Shown piece after piece: positions 61,254 through 64,000 of a stretch of 64,000 bases of DNA. Every line of letters begins with the position of its first letter. The stretch's first letter is position 1. Location: assembly GCA_963930775.1 (NCBI GenBank), contig OZ005692.1, positions 10,707,029 through 10,771,028 on the forward strand. The letters run 5' to 3'. The position numbers were made by a program, and so were the translations under genes. The notes beneath the pieces were generated by a model that saw only the letters and a program-made list of their open reading frames with translations, did no database searches and was not told where the DNA came from. Source of the stretch: Cliona cf. orientalis. Its lineage: Eukaryota; Porifera; Demospongiae; Clionaida; Clionaidae.

Positions 61254-64000
61254 TCAAACAGTCTGACCAGGTTCAAACCTCACTGGGGGATGCCTAATTC
61301 GACCAGAGCGTCTGGGTAAAGTATTCTCTGGTTCGGCTGATTCTGGAACAGTTTCACTTTCAGATTGTTCATTCGGGATGTTGTTATTATTCTGCTCTTC
61401 AGCACTTTCATTCTCTGGAGGACGGTTATTATCGTGGCTGGCTGAATTATCACCAGAATCAACATCTGTGGTGGCTTCCTGAACTGTAGCATTTCCACTC
61501 ACAGGAAAATCGAAATCATCATCCCCATCTCCAGTGTTAGTGTTAAAAGTACGATTCACCCGGCTTCGCAGTTGATCAACATGTTTTCGAACAATTCTGC
61601 CATCATCAAGTTGTACTTCAAACAACATTGATCCGTGAACTGCTGTGATCTTGCCTGGACTCCAGGCAGCCCCAGGTCCATAATTCTTGGCGTTTACTAA
61701 ATCGTTGACCTGGAACTCACGAATACGTGCTCGTCTATCGTGTCCTTGTTTTTGACGTTCCTGATTCAGTCGAGTCGTTCGGTCGATCTCGGGGCGTACA
61801 TGATCCAGATGCGAACGTAATCGCCGTCCGAACATCAGTTCTGACGGTGACACTCCAGTAGTACTTTGTGGTGTCAGGCGGTACTTAAAGAGAAAACGTG
61901 ATAATTTTGTCTCCAACGATCCATCCTTCAACTTCCTCATCCCTTCCTTAAAGGTTTGCACCGCTCTTTCCGCCAGACCATTAGAAGAGGGATGGTACGG
62001 TGGTGTCTTCACATGTTTGATGCCATTCTTCCTCAGAAACTGCTCAAACTCTTCACTCGTGAAATTCGCTGCATTATCCGAAACAATTACTTCTGGTAAA
62101 CCAAGGCTAGCGAATGACCTTCTCAGTAGCGAGATAGTAGCAGCTGAGGTAGATGATGAGGTCATGTGAATCTCCAACCATTTGGAATGTGCATCAATAA
62201 GAAGCAAAAACATTTTTCCGAAAAAGGGACCTGCGTAATCAATGTGGACTCTGGACCATGGTTTACTCGGCCAACTCCATGGGTGTAAAGGTGCTACTGG
62301 AGGTGATTTCTGATTAATCTGACACTGTTGACAGGATTTTACGTAATTCTCCAACTCCTGGTCAATTCCAGGCCACCAAACATACCCTCGGGCAAGGCTC
62401 TTCATGCGTGCTATTCCAGGGTGGGCTTCATGCAACATTTGCAGAATTTGGTTTCTTCCCTTGTTAGGTACTACCACTCTGTTACCCCATAGCACACATC
62501 CTTCCTCCACACTCAATTCATACTTACGTCTTGCAAATGGACGCAGCTCCTCCTCCATGCCAGTAGTGTCTGCAGGCCATCCGGAGAGAGTCATCCCCTT
62601 GACCTTGGAGAGGATTGGATCGCGTTCCGTCCATGCTCTGATTTGTGCACTCGATACTGGTGATGTGTCCAGATACTCCATTAGATGGATCATTTCTGCT
62701 GGTTTGGGTGGCTCCTTTGTAGGGCCTGCTAGGGGCAGCCTGCTCAGTGCATCAGCATTGGAGTTCTCGTCTCCTTTCCGATACTGAATTGTGTAGCTGT
62801 ATGCACCAAGTGTTAGTGCCCATCTCTGAATTCTTCCAGATGCCATTGTCGGTGTGGCTTTTGACTCGCTGAAAATGTGCGTAAGCGGTTTGTGATCGGT
62901 CTTCAATTCGAATCGTCTTCCATACAAGTATTGGTGATGTTTCTTAACACCAAACACAATCGCCAGTGCTTCTTTGTCGAGCTGAGAATATTTGCGTTCA
63001 GCTGCAGTTAGAGTGCGAGAAGCAAAACAAATGGGTCTCTCATCACCATTGGCCATCCTGTGCGATAGGACTGCTCCCACTCCATAGGGTGAGGCATCAC
63101 ATGAGAGAATTATGGGTAGCTTGTCATCAAAATGCACTAGTACTCGAGAAGACTTCAACAGATGCTTTACCGTTTCGAATGCTTTTTCTTGACTGTTGCC
63201 CCAAGTCCACTTCTTCTGTTTCTGCAACAGTTGGTATAATGGAGCTAGCGTAGTGGCAAGATCGGGTAGAAATTTTCCATAATAATTCACCAGACCAAGG
63301 AACGATCGCAACTCTGTAACATTCTGAGGGGCAGGTGCATTCACGATTGCACTAACTTTGGCTTCAGACGTGCATAGTCCTTCAGCTACGATAACATGCC
63401 CCAGGTACTCTACAGAAGGCAAGAGAAACAAACATTTAGCTCTCTTTAGTCTCATACCTGCATCTTGGAGTCTCTGCAAGACTTGTGCCAAGTGATCCAT
63501 GTGTTCAGCATCAGTGCTACCGGTTACCAGAATATCGTCTATGTACACACAGACACCGGGAATACCCTGTAGAAGGTTTTCCATCACTCTTTGGAAGATG
63601 GATGGTGCTGACGCAACACCAAATGGTAATCTGTTGTACGTAAATAACCCCTTGTGGGTGTTGATGGTAACATACTGACGCGATTCATTGTCGAGCTTCA
63701 ACTGCTGATAGGCGTGCGAGAGATCGAGTTTCGAAAATCGTTTGCCTCCTGATAATGACGCAAATAAATCATCAATGCGGGGAATCGGATACTTGTCTGT
63801 TTTGGCTGATTGATTAATTGTGACCTTGTAATCACCACAGATACGAATCTTTCCATCGCGTTTGACAACAGGTACAATGGGTGCCGCCCAGTCAGAGAAC
63901 TGCACAGGCTCAATGATGCCCTGCTTTTGCAGTCGTTCCAGCTCTTCCTCAACTCCAGCTTGTAGAGCAAAGGGAACTGATCTCGCTTTGTAGAACTTCG
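61254..64000 (-). CDS. pol: Ty3/Gypsy pol polyprotein, 5' part beyond the window
   Basis: The frame is open from the right edge to a stop at 61254-61256, with no frameshift. Counting from the codon at 63905: reverse transcriptase with KLDLSHAY (D61) and YIDD (121-124); RNase H with D270, E312 and D337; integrase zinc-binding residues H492, H495, C525 and C528; catalytic D556, D610 and E646 (VHIDYAG, IVSDNAANF, NGLAERAVQ). The order RT-RNase H-integrase is that of Ty3/Gypsy. The C-terminal region is acidic and Asn-rich. Gag and protease are not seen. The intact frame suggests a recent insertion. Confidence 0.95.
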   Translation of the reverse strand, partial: KFYKARSVPFALQAGVEEELERLQKQGIIEPVQFSDWAAPIVPVVKRDGKIRICGDYKVTINQSAKTDKYPIPRIDDLFASLSGGKRFSKLDLSHAYQQLKLDNESRQYVTINTHKGLFTYNRLPFGVASAPSIFQRVMENLLQGIPGVCVYIDDILVTGSTDAEHMDHLAQVLQRLQDAGMRLKRAKCLFLLPSVEYLGHVIVAEGLCTSEAKVSAIVNAPAPQNVTELRSFLGLVNYYGKFLPDLATTLAPLYQLLQKQKKWTWGNSQEKAFETVKHLLKSSRVLVHFDDKLPIILSCDASPYGVGAVLSHRMANGDERPICFASRTLTAAERKYSQLDKEALAIVFGVKKHHQYLYGRRFELKTDHKPLTHIFSESKATPTMASGRIQRWALTLGAYSYTIQYRKGDENSNADALSRLPLAGPTKEPPKPAEMIHLMEYLDTSPVSSAQIRAWTERDPILSKVKGMTLSGWPADTTGMEEELRPFARRKYELSVEEGCVLWGNRVVVPNKGRNQILQMLHEAHPGIARMKSLARGYVWWPGIDQELENYVKSCQQCQINQKSPPVAPLHPWSWPSKPWSRVHIDYAGPFFGKMFLLLIDAHSKWLEIHMTSSSTSAATISLLRRSFASLGLPEVIVSDNAANFTSEEFEQFLRKNGIKHVKTPPYHPSSNGLAERAVQTFKEGMRKLKDGSLETKLSRFLFKYRLTPQSTTGVSPSELMFGRRLRSHLDHVRPEIDRTTRLNQERQKQGHDRRARIREFQVNDLVNAKNYGPGAAWSPGKITAVHGSMLFEVQLDDGRIVRKHVDQLRSRVNRTFNTNTGDGDDDFDFPVSGNATVQEATTDVDSGDNSASHDNNRPPENESAEEQNNNNIPNEQSESETVPESAEPENTLPRRSGRIRHPPVRFEPGQTV

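Noticed and set aside
61280-63970. Other frames overlapping the retrotransposon pol
   Set aside because: Shadow frames of a continuous pol frame that carries all expected catalytic residues.

Overview
The window looks like an invertebrate (metazoan) genome rich in short introns and DNA transposons. A sponge such as Amphimedon is my best guess, from the gene style and the expanded tyrosine-kinase-like kinase family, but nothing in the sequence proves the species. All protein-coding genes here are split by GT-AG introns.

Layout. The left 5.2 kb carries exons 5-15 of WDHD1 (AND-1/Ctf4, a replisome adaptor) on the minus strand. The gene continues past the left edge. Its exons 1-4 lie 5.8 kb away, at 11002-12249. 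Between them, inside WDHD1 intron 4 and on the opposite strand, sits an unrelated gene for a protein kinase-coiled coil-kelch protein (K1). That whole arrangement (kelch kinase plus the WDHD1 5' exons) is then repeated along the rest of the window. There are nine kinase exons (K1-K9, all plus strand), eight kelch exons, and six minus-strand cassettes of WDHD1 exons 1-4. Diverged relics of WDHD1 exon 5 precede K2, K3, K4, K5 and K8. WDHD1 exons 1-15 as I place them total 2457 bases (819 codons) and join in frame only with the first cassette.

The kelch kinases. Each gene has two coding exons with a phase-0 intron: exon 1 encodes a TKL-like kinase domain plus a long coiled coil, exon 2 a six-bladed kelch propeller. 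K1, K3 and K5 are intact (784, 831 and 830 residues). K2, K4, K6, K7, K8 and K9 each carry a frameshift, nonsense codon or deletion. Two kinase subfamilies (A: K2, K3, K4, K5, K8; B: K1, K6, K7, K9) are interleaved. The B-type units K6 and K9 are preceded by broken copies of a secreted phospholipase A2 gene (group XII-like) instead of a WDHD1 cassette; K7 keeps only part of that upstream block.

Mobile DNA. A 7.16-kb element with perfect 38-bp inverted ends interrupts the third WDHD1 cassette and itself contains a CACTA-like element. A hAT-like element with an 8-bp target duplication splits an exon copy. Many short TA-flanked MITEs, a pogo-like MITE, foldback elements and several minisatellites are present. 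The right edge is a Ty3/Gypsy retrotransposon (pol on the minus strand, 3' LTR at 60870-61186). Five small insertions in exon copies share a 4-nt footprint-like structure. No rRNA, tRNA or CRISPR was seen.
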